NCBI GenBank assembly: GCA_964387485.1
Contig: CAYLWV010000020.1
Coordinates: 1-22,227 of the forward strand
Reading direction: 5' to 3'
Origin: Fluviibacter sp964387485
GTDB lineage: Bacteria > Pseudomonadota > Gammaproteobacteria > Burkholderiales > Rhodocyclaceae
DNA length: 22,227 nt
Under the pieces are notes generated by a model. It had not been told where the DNA came from. It worked only from the letters and a program-made list of their open reading frames with translations, and did not search any database. Made by a program: the position numbers and the translations under genes. Below, one piece after another: positions 16,343 to 22,227 of this stretch (positions are counted from its first letter, which is position 1; every line of letters begins with the position of its first letter).

Positions 16343-16382
16343 AAAAAGCCCGGCACAGTCTTCACGACTGACCGGGCTTTTT
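16343..16382. terminator. Bidirectional rho-independent terminator
   Basis: AAAAAGCCCGG (16343-16353) and CCGGGCTTTTT (16372-16382) pair as an 11-bp stem, extended inside by CAGTC/GACTG around the loop TTCAC with a small bulge. A T-run follows the stem on both strands. It lies between the convergent adenosyltransferase and aroG genes and should end transcription from both. Confidence 0.93.
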
Positions 16383-16404
16383 GTTTTCTGGCAGCGATGG
16401 TCGC

Positions 16405-17496
16405 TTATTTTTCAGCCAGCACTAGGCGACGCTGACGCACCCCTTCCGCCAACTGGTTGAGCAGCGTCACGCTGTCTTCCCAGTTGATGCAGGCATCCGT
16501 AATGCTCACGCCATATGCCAGCGGCTTACCCGCCACCAGATCCTGACGACCCGCATTGATGTGCGACTCCACCATCACGCCCATGATGCGCTCCTCGCCA
16601 GCGGCCAGCTGGCCGGCCACATCCGTCGAGACTTCCATCTGACGCTGGTATTCCTTGCGGCTATTGCCGTGCGAGAAATCAATCATCACCCGCGCCGGCA
16701 CACCGGCTTTGGCCATTTCCGTGCAGGCAGCATCGACGCTGACGGCATCGTAGTTCGGCTCTTTGCCGCCGCGCAGGATGACGTGGCAGTCTTCATTACC
16801 GACCGTCTGGACGATGGCGGCATGACCCGACTTGGTCACCGACAGGAAATGGTGCGGCGATTGCGCCGAACGGATGGCATCCATGGCAATACGCACATTG
16901 CCATCCGTGCCGTTCTTGAAGCCCACCGGACAGGACAGGCCGGAGGCCAGTTCACGATGCACCTGTGACTCGGTGGTGCGGGCGCCAATGGCACCCCAGC
17001 TGATCAGATCGCCGACATACTGCGGCGTGATCATGTCGAGGAATTCGGTGGCGCACGGCAGACCGATGGTGTTGACGTCCAGCAGTAGCTTACGGGCACG
17101 ACGCAGACCTTCGTTGATATCGAAGCTGTTATCCAGATGCGGATCGTTGATCAACCCCTTCCAACCCACCGTGGTACGCGGTTTCTCGAAGTAGACGCGC
17201 ATCACGATCAGCAGGTCGTCTGACAGACGCTCGGCCTCCACTGCGAGACGACGTGCATAATCCAGCGCCATTTCGTTGTCGTGTACGGAACATGGGCCGA
17301 TAACAACCACCAGACGGTCATCGGCGCCATGCAGCACCCGGTGAATGCCCTGGCGAGCGGCAGTGACGCGTTGCGCCACAGCCGGGCTAACCGGGAACGC
17401 ATTGAGCACGTTAGCTGGCGGCGCCAGCTCACTAATCGCGGCAATACGGACATCATCCGTATTGCCTGCCACGGGTTTGTTCTGTGTTTCAACCAT
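16405..17496 (-). CDS. aroG: 3-deoxy-7-phosphoheptulonate synthase, class I (AroG/F/H type)
   Basis: Joins phosphoenolpyruvate and erythrose-4-phosphate to form DAHP, the first step of the shikimate pathway. The 363 residues contain IGPCSVHD (66-73) with the metal ligand Cys69, EKPRTTVGWKG (104-113), GARTTESQVH (171-180), GFKNGTDGN (192-200) and DFSHGNSRK near 277. These are the active-site blocks of the microbial class I alpha enzyme. Which amino acid inhibits it cannot be read safely. GAAGGA about seven bases before the ATG at 17496 is a good ribosome binding site. A perfect AGGAGG lies a few bases further upstream, too far for this ATG. The start lies 27 bases after the leuA stop, so the two genes are probably one transcript. 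Confidence 0.96.
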   Translation of the reverse strand: MVETQNKPVAGNTDDVRIAAISELAPPANVLNAFPVSPAVAQRVTAARQGIHRVLHGADDRLVVVIGPCSVHDNEMALDYARRLAVEAERLSDDLLIVMRVYFEKPRTTVGWKGLINDPHLDNSFDINEGLRRARKLLLDVNTIGLPCATEFLDMITPQYVGDLISWGAIGARTTESQVHRELASGLSCPVGFKNGTDGNVRIAMDAIRSAQSPHHFLSVTKSGHAAIVQTVGNEDCHVILRGGKEPNYDAVSVDAACTEMAKAGVPARVMIDFSHGNSRKEYQRQMEVSTDVAGQLAAGEERIMGVMVESHINAGRQDLVAGKPLAYGVSITDACINWEDSVTLLNQLAEGVRQRRLVLAEK

Positions 17497-17523
17497 GATG
17501 ATTCCTTCAAGACCTCCTGGGTC

Positions 17524-19068
17524 TCAAACGCCTTCTTGCGGATTAAGTTTGGCCGGCTCATTGTGCAAACGGTTCAACGCGTTGAGATACGCCTTGACCG
17601 AAGCAATCACGATATCGGTGTCTGCACCGCTGCCATTGACCACACGACCGCCCTTGGACAAACGCACCGTCACATCGCCCTGAGCATCCGTACCGGAGGT
17701 GATGTTGTTGACCGAATAGAGCAGAAGTTCACAACCGCTATTGAGCACGGACTCAATCGCCTTGAACGTGGCATCGACCGGGCCCGAGCCGGTCGATTCG
17801 GCCTTCTTCTCTTCACCACCCACCGACAGCGTCAAGCGGGCCACCGGCACTTCACCGGTTTCAGAAGTGACTTGCGAATAGGTGAGCTTATAGTGCTCGG
17901 TTTCCGGCGTTACGGCTTCATCCGACAGCAATGCCTGAAGGTCTTCATCAAAGATCTCGTGTTTCTTGTCGGCCAGCTCCTTGAACTTGGCAAAGGCCGA
18001 ATTCAAAGCTTCTTCGCTGTCGAGAACGACACCCAATTCAGCCAGGCGGGATTTGAAAGCATTACGACCGGAGTGTTTGCCGAGCACCAGCTTGTTCTGC
18101 GACCAGCCCACATCTTCGGCACGCATGATCTCGTAGGTTTCGCGATGCTTGAGCACGCCATCCTGGTGAATACCGGATTCGTGGGCAAACGCATTAGCGC
18201 CGACAATGGCCTTGTTCGGCTGTACCGGATAACCGGTGATCTGCGAAATCAGCTTCGAAGCGGGCACGATCTGTGTCGTGTCAATGCGGGTCTCCACCGG
18301 GAAGATATCGGCACGGGTACGCACCGCCATCACCACTTCTTCAAGCGACGCATTGCCGGCACGCTCGCCGAGGCCGTTGACCGTACATTCCACCTGACGT
18401 GCACCAGCCATCACAGCGGCCAATGAGTTGGCCACGGCTAAACCGAGGTCATTATGACAATGCACCGACCAGATCACTTTATCGGACCCCGGTACACGTT
18501 CGATCAACTGACGAATCGTCTCGGCGTATTGCCCCGGCACGTTGTAACCCACGGTGTCGGGCACGTTCAGCGTTGTAGCGCCCGCCTTGATGACGGCCTC
18601 GAACACACGGCAGAGAAAATCGATATCCGAACGACCGGCATCTTCGGCCGAGAACTCCACATCGTCGGTGTACTGACGGGCCCAGCCAATCGCCTTAACG
18701 GCCTGCTCAACCACCTGATCCGGCGTCATGCGGAGCTTCTTCTCCATATGGATCGGGCTAGTGGCGATAAAGGTGTGCACACGCTTGCGCGGCGCCGGGG
18801 CAATCGCCTCGCCTGCACGGCGAATGTCGTTCTCATTGGCACGGGCCAGCGAGCACACAGTCGATTCACGGACGACCTGAGCGATCGAGTTGATCGAATC
18901 AAAATCCCCCGCCGATGCCGCGGCAAAACCGGCTTCGATCACGTCCACGCGCATACGTTCCAGCTGACGTGCGACGCGGATTTTTTCATCCTTGGTCATC
19001 GACGCACCCGGGCTCTGCTCGCCATCGCGCAACGTGGTATCAAAAATAATCAATGAATCTTTTTTCAT
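17524..19068 (-). CDS. leuA: 2-isopropylmalate synthase
   Basis: LeuA condenses acetyl-CoA with 2-ketoisovalerate, the committed and leucine-inhibited step of leucine synthesis. The 514 residues show the HMGL-like TIM barrel with FDTTLRDGEQSPGASM (R14, D15), the metal ligands H203 and H205 in SVHCHNDLG, and N239 in NGLGERAGN. Next come the linker region HESGIHQDGVLKH and LVLGKHSGRNAF. The C-terminal regulatory LeuA dimer domain has GSGPVDATFKAIE, SGTDAQGDVTVRL and GSGADTDIV. Length matches the beta/gammaproteobacterial enzyme. CAGGAG about six bases before the ATG at 19068 supports the start. The gene has its own promoter at 19291-19319 and a structured leader with a Leu-rich ORF. Confidence 0.97.
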   Translation of the reverse strand: MKKDSLIIFDTTLRDGEQSPGASMTKDEKIRVARQLERMRVDVIEAGFAAASAGDFDSINSIAQVVRESTVCSLARANENDIRRAGEAIAPAPRKRVHTFIATSPIHMEKKLRMTPDQVVEQAVKAIGWARQYTDDVEFSAEDAGRSDIDFLCRVFEAVIKAGATTLNVPDTVGYNVPGQYAETIRQLIERVPGSDKVIWSVHCHNDLGLAVANSLAAVMAGARQVECTVNGLGERAGNASLEEVVMAVRTRADIFPVETRIDTTQIVPASKLISQITGYPVQPNKAIVGANAFAHESGIHQDGVLKHRETYEIMRAEDVGWSQNKLVLGKHSGRNAFKSRLAELGVVLDSEEALNSAFAKFKELADKKHEIFDEDLQALLSDEAVTPETEHYKLTYSQVTSETGEVPVARLTLSVGGEEKKAESTGSGPVDATFKAIESVLNSGCELLLYSVNNITSGTDAQGDVTVRLSKGGRVVNGSGADTDIVIASVKAYLNALNRLHNEPAKLNPQEGV

Positions 19069-19081
19069 GTCGGGCTCCTGT

Positions 19082-19107
19082 AGGCCGGGTCATCTTTGAC
19101 CCAACCT
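19082..19107 (-). promoter_or_regulatory. Hairpin next to the leuA ribosome binding site
   Basis: On the minus strand AGGTTGGGTCA (starting at 19107) pairs with TGACCCGGCCT (ending at 19082) over 11 positions, two of them G-U, around the loop AAGA. It ends about two bases before the CAGGAG site of leuA. No U-run follows, so it would act on ribosome access rather than as a terminator, if it acts at all. Confidence 0.45.
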
Positions 19108-19122
19108 GATATCGGTATGAGG

Positions 19123-19138
19123 TCCGGTAAATACCGGA
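19123..19138 (-). promoter_or_regulatory. Short hairpin in the leuA leader
   Basis: TCCGGTA and TACCGGA form a perfect 7-bp inverted repeat with only two bases between the arms. It lies between the leader ORF and the ribosome-site hairpin. It may be a small stem in the RNA or a protein-binding palindrome. Confidence 0.35.
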
Positions 19139-19145
19139 ATCGTCT

Positions 19146-19221
19146 TTGGCTGCGAGGGGGTGTTTAGTCTGTGCGCGCCACGCGCAGCAGCGGCCGAGCA
19201 CCCAGCAGCAGATGCAGCCAA
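19146..19221 (-). promoter_or_regulatory. Nested stems overlapping the leucine codons of the leuA leader
   Basis: On the minus strand TTGGCTGC (19221-19214), which spans the Trp codon and the first CTG of the Leu run, is complementary over 8 bp to GCAGCCAA (19153-19146) just after the leader stop codon. Inside it GGGTG can pair with CACCC, and CTGcTGCGCG pairs with CGCGCACAG (19190-19169) around a 3-base loop. A ribosome stalled at the Leu codons would open the outer stem. This is the geometry of an attenuation leader, but I cannot test folding energies. Confidence 0.45.
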
Positions 19222-19274
19222 TACGTCGCCCGACCACCCGAGGTAGCCTTTTGAGCGAGAAGTATCGTGAACAT
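19164..19274 (-). CDS. Proposed leucine-rich leader peptide of leuA
   Basis: A 36-codon ORF on the minus strand from the ATG at 19274 to the TAA at 19164. It has eight leucines, five of them in the stretch YWLHLLLGARPLL just before the stop codon, which is where leader peptides of amino acid operons carry their sensing codons. It lies 95 bases upstream of the leuA start and begins only about ten bases downstream of the predicted transcription start. A second in-frame ATG at 19283 would be at the very 5' end. There is no strong ribosome binding site. The Leu codons are mostly CTG, a common codon here, so codon rarity does not support the idea. Chance origin in a GC-rich leader is possible. Confidence 0.4.
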   Translation of the reverse strand: MFTILLAQKATSGGRATYWLHLLLGARPLLRVARTD

Positions 19275-19290
19275 TGCAGACATGACCTGT

Positions 19291-19319
19291 AATATAAGGC
19301 CTAGAAGCGCGGCTGGCAA
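19291..19319 (-). promoter_or_regulatory. Sigma-70 type promoter of leuA
   Basis: On the minus strand TTGCCA (19319-19314) and TATATT (19296-19291) are separated by 17 bases. Each matches the consensus at five of six positions. Transcription should start near 19281-19285, giving a leader of about 215 bases in front of leuA, which is long enough to hold a control element. Confidence 0.65.
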
Positions 19320-19343
19320 TTGTTTTTTCCTATAACTTCAATA

Positions 19344-19361
19344 GCTTCGGCGCACCGAAGC
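19344..19361 (+). promoter_or_regulatory. Hairpin at the 5' end of the isochorismatase transcript
   Basis: GCTTCGG (19344-19350) and CCGAAGC (19355-19361) form a perfect 7-bp stem with a 4-base loop, directly before the AGAGGA ribosome binding site (19363-19368). A -10-like TATAAC lies at 19331-19336, with no good -35, so the hairpin would sit at the very start of the RNA. A 5'-end stem of this kind could slow RNA decay or affect ribosome access. Confidence 0.4.
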
Positions 19362-19378
19362 CAGAGGACGATCCAAGG

Positions 19379-19921
19379 ATGACTATCAAAGCCCAACAAT
19401 CCGTTCTGCTCATCATTGACCTGCAGGAACGTCTGCTCCCGGCCATTGACCAGGGCAACGCCGTGATCGAGCACACCGCGTGGCTCACGGGCGTGGCTCG
19501 CCGCCTGAATGTACCCATCATCCTCACCGAACAGTACCCGCAAGGCCTGGGCCCTACGGCCCCCGCCATTGCCGGACTCATCCGGCCTGACGAGACACTG
19601 GAAAAAATCCACTTTTCAGCGGTGGCCGAAGGCAATCTGCTCAGCCACCCGACCGGACAACGGCAACAATGGGTCATTTGCGGCACCGAATCCCACGTTT
19701 GCGTACAGCAAACCGTGCTGGACCTACTCGCAGCGGGCAGACAGGTCAGCGTGGTCGAAGAAGCCGTTGGCTCCCGTCAGGCGCGCGACAAAACCTTAGC
19801 ATTGGCACGCATGCGCCAGCATGGTGCGGATATTGTTTCGCGCGAGATGGTGGCCTTTGAGTGGCTGAAACAGGCAAACACGCCCGAGTTCCGGGCGGTC
19901 CTTAAAGACTTTATTCGCTGA
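19379..19921 (+). CDS. Isochorismatase-family cysteine hydrolase (YcaC-like)
   Basis: A 180-residue hydrolase of the isochorismatase-like fold with the full Asp-Lys-Cys triad: Asp14 in LLIIDLQERLL, Lys76 in TLEKIHFSA and Cys108 in CGTESHVCVQQTV. The TESHVC block includes the usual cis peptide before the nucleophile. Length and the LTEQYPQGLGPT segment resemble the YcaC-like subgroup rather than nicotinamidases or true isochorismatases, and its substrate is unknown. An AGAGGA site lies ten bases before the ATG. It diverges from leuA across a 310-base gap. Its last 11 bases overlap the 3' end of the thioredoxin-like gene on the other strand. Confidence 0.9.
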   Translation: MTIKAQQSVLLIIDLQERLLPAIDQGNAVIEHTAWLTGVARRLNVPIILTEQYPQGLGPTAPAIAGLIRPDETLEKIHFSAVAEGNLLSHPTGQRQQWVICGTESHVCVQQTVLDLLAAGRQVSVVEEAVGSRQARDKTLALARMRQHGADIVSREMVAFEWLKQANTPEFRAVLKDFIR

Positions 19922-20231
19922 GCTTGGTAAAGCCGGCATCCACGTCGGGCTGGGTCGTTGCACGCACAACACGGGCAACTTCCTGGCCATCCTGCATAAA
20001 AATCAGTGCCGGCCACAACTTGACGGCAAACGTCCGGCCCAAGCGACGTCCCTTGCCATCTTCAATACGCAAATGGCGTACCTGCGGGTGGCGCTGCAGG
20101 GCATCGGCCACCAACGGCTGCGCTGCCTGACAATGTGGGCATTCGTTAATACCGAACTCCAGCAGCACAGGGCCACGCATGGCATCGACTTCGTCACGGG
20201 TCGGTTCTGGCGTAAAAGGAACGGGGGACAT
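19911..20231 (-). CDS. Thioredoxin-like protein with a CPHC active site
   Basis: A 106-residue thioredoxin-fold protein without a signal peptide, so probably cytoplasmic. The redox pair is Cys31 and Cys34 in FGINECPHCQAAQP, and the cis-proline loop is KLWPALIFMQDG with Pro74. The CPHC dipeptide, as in DsbA, usually gives a more oxidising protein than the CGPC of thioredoxin. The sequence is compact, lacking nothing essential of the fold. The ATG at 20231 has a good CAGGAG six to seven bases upstream, which is why I prefer it to the in-frame start further upstream. It diverges from rlhA and converges with the isochorismatase-family gene, overlapping it by 11 bases. Confidence 0.9.
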   Translation of the reverse strand: MSPVPFTPEPTRDEVDAMRGPVLLEFGINECPHCQAAQPLVADALQRHPQVRHLRIEDGKGRRLGRTFAVKLWPALIFMQDGQEVARVVRATTQPDVDAGFTKLSE

Positions 20232-20252
20232 GGCGCACTCCTGAACGATCAA

Positions 20253-20267
20253 GCGCTATCATAGCGC
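20253..20267. promoter_or_regulatory. Perfect palindrome between the thioredoxin-like gene and rlhA
   Basis: GCGCTAT (20253-20259) and ATAGCGC (20261-20267) form a perfect 7-bp inverted repeat around one C. It contains a -10-like TATCAT on the plus strand and TATGAT on the minus strand, each without a clear -35. It ends two bases before the rlhA ATG, in a divergent gap of 38 bases, so it could be an operator or a shared core promoter. Confidence 0.45.
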
Positions 20268-20269
20268 CC

Positions 20270-22227
20270 ATGCTGCCCCATCATCTAGAACTTCTTGCCC
20301 CCGCCCGCGATGCCGACATTGGCATCGAAGCCGTGCTGCACGGCGCCGACGCTGTTTATATTGGCGGTCCTTCGTTTGGCGCCCGCGCCGCAGCCGACAA
20401 CAGCGTGCAAGAAATTGCCCGCCTGGCAAAGTTTGCCCACCGCTTCAATAGCCGCATCTTCGTCACGCTCAACACAATTCTGCGCGATGACGAACTAGAA
20501 CTAGCGCGTAAACTCGCCTGGCAACTCTACGATGCCGGTGTCGATGCGCTGATCATTCAGGACATGGGGCTGCTGGAAATCGATCTGCCCCCCATCCAGC
20601 TGCATGCCAGTACACAAACCGATATTCGGACTCCGGAAAAAGCCCGCTTCATGCAGGATTGTGGCCTTTCGCAAATCGTGCTGGCGCGCGAACTCACGCT
20701 GCCACAGATTGCGGCGATTGATGCCGCATTGGGTCCGCGTGATGCGCCTGACCGTGCCGTGCTTGAGTTCTTCATTCACGGCGCACTCTGTGTAGCTTAC
20801 AGCGGCCTGTGCTATATCAGCCACGCCCACACCGGGCGCAGTGCCAACCGGGGTGACTGCTCACAGGCTTGCCGCCTCCCCTACGAGGTCAAAGACGCTC
20901 AAGGTCGGATCATTGCGCACGATAAGCACGTGTTGTCGATGAAAGATAATAACCAGAGTGATAACCTGCGCGCACTGATTGATGCGGGTATCCGCAGCTT
21001 CAAAATCGAAGGCCGTTACAAAGACATGGCCTACGTCAAAAACATCACCGCACACTACCGCCTGCTGCTTGATGAGATTCTGGAAGAGCGTCCGGAACTG
21101 GCACGCAGCTCCAGCGGGCGCAGTACGTTCAGCTTTACACCGGACCCCAACCAGAACTTCAACCGCGAGTTTACTGACTACTTCGTCCAGGGCCGCAAGG
21201 AAGACATTGGTGCCTTTGATACCCCCAAGAATCCGGGGCAAGCGATTGGCTGGGTGCATCAGGTACGTCCGGATCATCTGACGATCACCACGGAAGAACC
21301 GGACACCCGGCTAAACAACGGCGACGGTCTCTGTTACTACGACCTGCAGAAGACGCTGATTGGCCTGCAGATCAATCGGGCCGAAGCCACGGAAGAACCC
21401 GGACTCTGGAAGCTGTGGCCCAAAGACCCCATGTCCGGCTTCAAGGATCTGCGCCCCGGTGTACAGGTCAATCGCAACCGCGACATGCAATGGACACGAC
21501 TGCTGGAGAAGAAATCTGCCGAACGCCTGATCGGCCTGTACATCGCCCTGAGCGATGACGGAAACGCGTTAAAACTGGAACTCACTGACGAAGACGGCCA
21601 CAGCGGCAGCGCCACCTTGAGCGGCCCACTGCAGACCGCCAACGATCCGGTGCAAACTGAAACCAAACTACGCGATGGCCTGCAACGGCTGGGTGACACC
21701 ATTTTCCAGCCACTGGCGGTTCACCTACAGCTGACACAGCCCTGGTTTGTTCCTGCATCACAGCTCAATGCCTTGCGCCGTGAGGCTGTTGAATCACTGA
21801 TCAACGCCCGCACCGCGGCCTGGACACCGTTGCCACGTGCCACGCCGGTATCACCACCGGCCACCTACCCGGAAGACTCGCTCAGCTACCTGGCCAATGT
21901 CTTTAACGAGAAGGCACATAACTTCTATGCCAAACACGGCGTTAAGATCATCGATGCCGCCTATGAGTCACACGAAGAAGAAGGTGAAGTCAGCCTGATG
22001 ATCACCAAGCATTGCGTGCGCTTCTCTCTGAACCTCTGCCCGAAACAGGCTAAAGGGGTAACCGGCGTACAAGGCACCGTGCGTGCCGAACCGCTGCAAC
22101 TCATCAACGGCAAAGAAAAGCTGACACTACGCTTTGATTGCAGACCCTGCGAGATGCACGTGATGGGCAAGATCAAGCAAAGTGTGTTGAACGCTGCCGC
22201 CGAGAGCCCGCTACGCTTCTACAAAAC
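20270..22227 (+). CDS. rlhA: U32-family protein RlhA (23S rRNA C2501 hydroxylation), 3' end outside window
   Basis: RlhA (YdcP) is required for 5-hydroxylation of C2501 in 23S rRNA and belongs to the U32 'peptidase' family, whose members bind an iron-sulfur cluster. From the ATG at 20270 the frame is open for 652 codons to the window edge. It starts LELLAPARDADIGIEAVLHG and contains the U32 signature EFFIHGALCVAYSGLCYIS. The four Cys residues are C174, C181, C197 and C201 (GDCSQAC). SFKIEGRYKDMAYVKN near 243-258 follows. The long extra C-terminal part (DUF3656-like) and the ending with CRPCEMHVMGKI separate it from the shorter TrhP/YegQ (about 450 residues). E. coli RlhA has about 650 residues, so only the last few are missing. 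No ribosome binding site precedes the ATG. Confidence 0.93.
   Translation, partial: MLPHHLELLAPARDADIGIEAVLHGADAVYIGGPSFGARAAADNSVQEIARLAKFAHRFNSRIFVTLNTILRDDELELARKLAWQLYDAGVDALIIQDMGLLEIDLPPIQLHASTQTDIRTPEKARFMQDCGLSQIVLARELTLPQIAAIDAALGPRDAPDRAVLEFFIHGALCVAYSGLCYISHAHTGRSANRGDCSQACRLPYEVKDAQGRIIAHDKHVLSMKDNNQSDNLRALIDAGIRSFKIEGRYKDMAYVKNITAHYRLLLDEILEERPELARSSSGRSTFSFTPDPNQNFNREFTDYFVQGRKEDIGAFDTPKNPGQAIGWVHQVRPDHLTITTEEPDTRLNNGDGLCYYDLQKTLIGLQINRAEATEEPGLWKLWPKDPMSGFKDLRPGVQVNRNRDMQWTRLLEKKSAERLIGLYIALSDDGNALKLELTDEDGHSGSATLSGPLQTANDPVQTETKLRDGLQRLGDTIFQPLAVHLQLTQPWFVPASQLNALRREAVESLINARTAAWTPLPRATPVSPPATYPEDSLSYLANVFNEKAHNFYAKHGVKIIDAAYESHEEEGEVSLMITKHCVRFSLNLCPKQAKGVTGVQGTVRAEPLQLINGKEKLTLRFDCRPCEMHVMGKIKQSVLNAAAESPLRFYK

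Noticed and set aside
17281..18426. Long open frame antisense to leuA and aroG
   Set aside because: It crosses two well-supported genes and the gap between them, and has a His- and Arg-rich composition typical of antisense reading.
19040..19237. A 65-codon minus-strand frame with a Cys-rich start, overlapping the leuA start
   Set aside because: It is out of frame with leuA, crosses its ribosome binding site and start, and has no ribosome binding site. The overlapping Leu-rich frame fits the leader position better.

Overview
The window looks like a stretch of core chromosome from a Gram-negative betaproteobacterium. The protein style and gene neighbourhoods would suit Neisseriales or a relative, but I cannot name a genus. 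The evidence is a heptosyltransferase for lipopolysaccharide (waaF), an AlgC-type phosphomannomutase/phosphoglucomutase, a purB / mnmA / nudJ neighbourhood, ilvE followed by a small CHCC zinc-finger gene, and GC-rich, uniform base composition throughout. I see no transposase, integrase, phage gene, CRISPR array, tRNA or rRNA. The window holds 22 protein genes, one proposed leader peptide, and only one stretch above 300 bases without a conventional gene (19069-19378).

Layout. 1-3837: purB (cut by the window edge), a lone glutathione S-transferase gene on the other strand, then a tight minus-strand operon nudJ-type Nudix hydrolase > secreted unknown protein > mnmA. 4003-9164: a plus-strand run with ilvE, a CHCC zinc-finger protein, waaF, a SnoaL-like protein overlapping waaF, a YheT-type alpha/beta hydrolase and the AlgC-like phosphohexomutase. 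9187-14024: a minus-strand run with a substrate-binding protein of the UgpB type, alaS, a small secreted protein and a family-6 DNA-deoxyinosine glycosylase. 14163-16326: rhlE helicase and a PduO-type cobalamin adenosyltransferase, ended by a strong two-way terminator. 16405-19068: leuA and aroG as a minus-strand pair. 19379-22227: an isochorismatase-family hydrolase, a thioredoxin-like protein on the opposite strand overlapping its 3' end, and a nearly complete rlhA.

How the genes fit together. Most are housekeeping: purine synthesis (purB), tRNA thiolation (mnmA), tRNA charging (alaS), branched-chain amino acids (ilvE, leuA), the entry to aromatic amino acids (aroG), cell-envelope sugars (waaF, algC-like), RNA remodelling (rhlE) and rRNA hydroxylation (rlhA).

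The most interesting things I see are: (1) a leucine-rich 36-codon leader ORF in front of leuA, with a good promoter and a nested set of stems downstream, which looks like a ribosome-dependent attenuator that could also control aroG; (2) an uncharacterised secreted protein between nudJ and mnmA with Cys, His and Asp in the order of a papain/transglutaminase-type triad; (3) -10-like elements placed so that rhlE, and perhaps rlhA, would be transcribed with almost no 5' leader; (4) an orphan UgpB-like binding protein with a 9-bp inverted repeat in its leader. None of these amounts to a proven new system.
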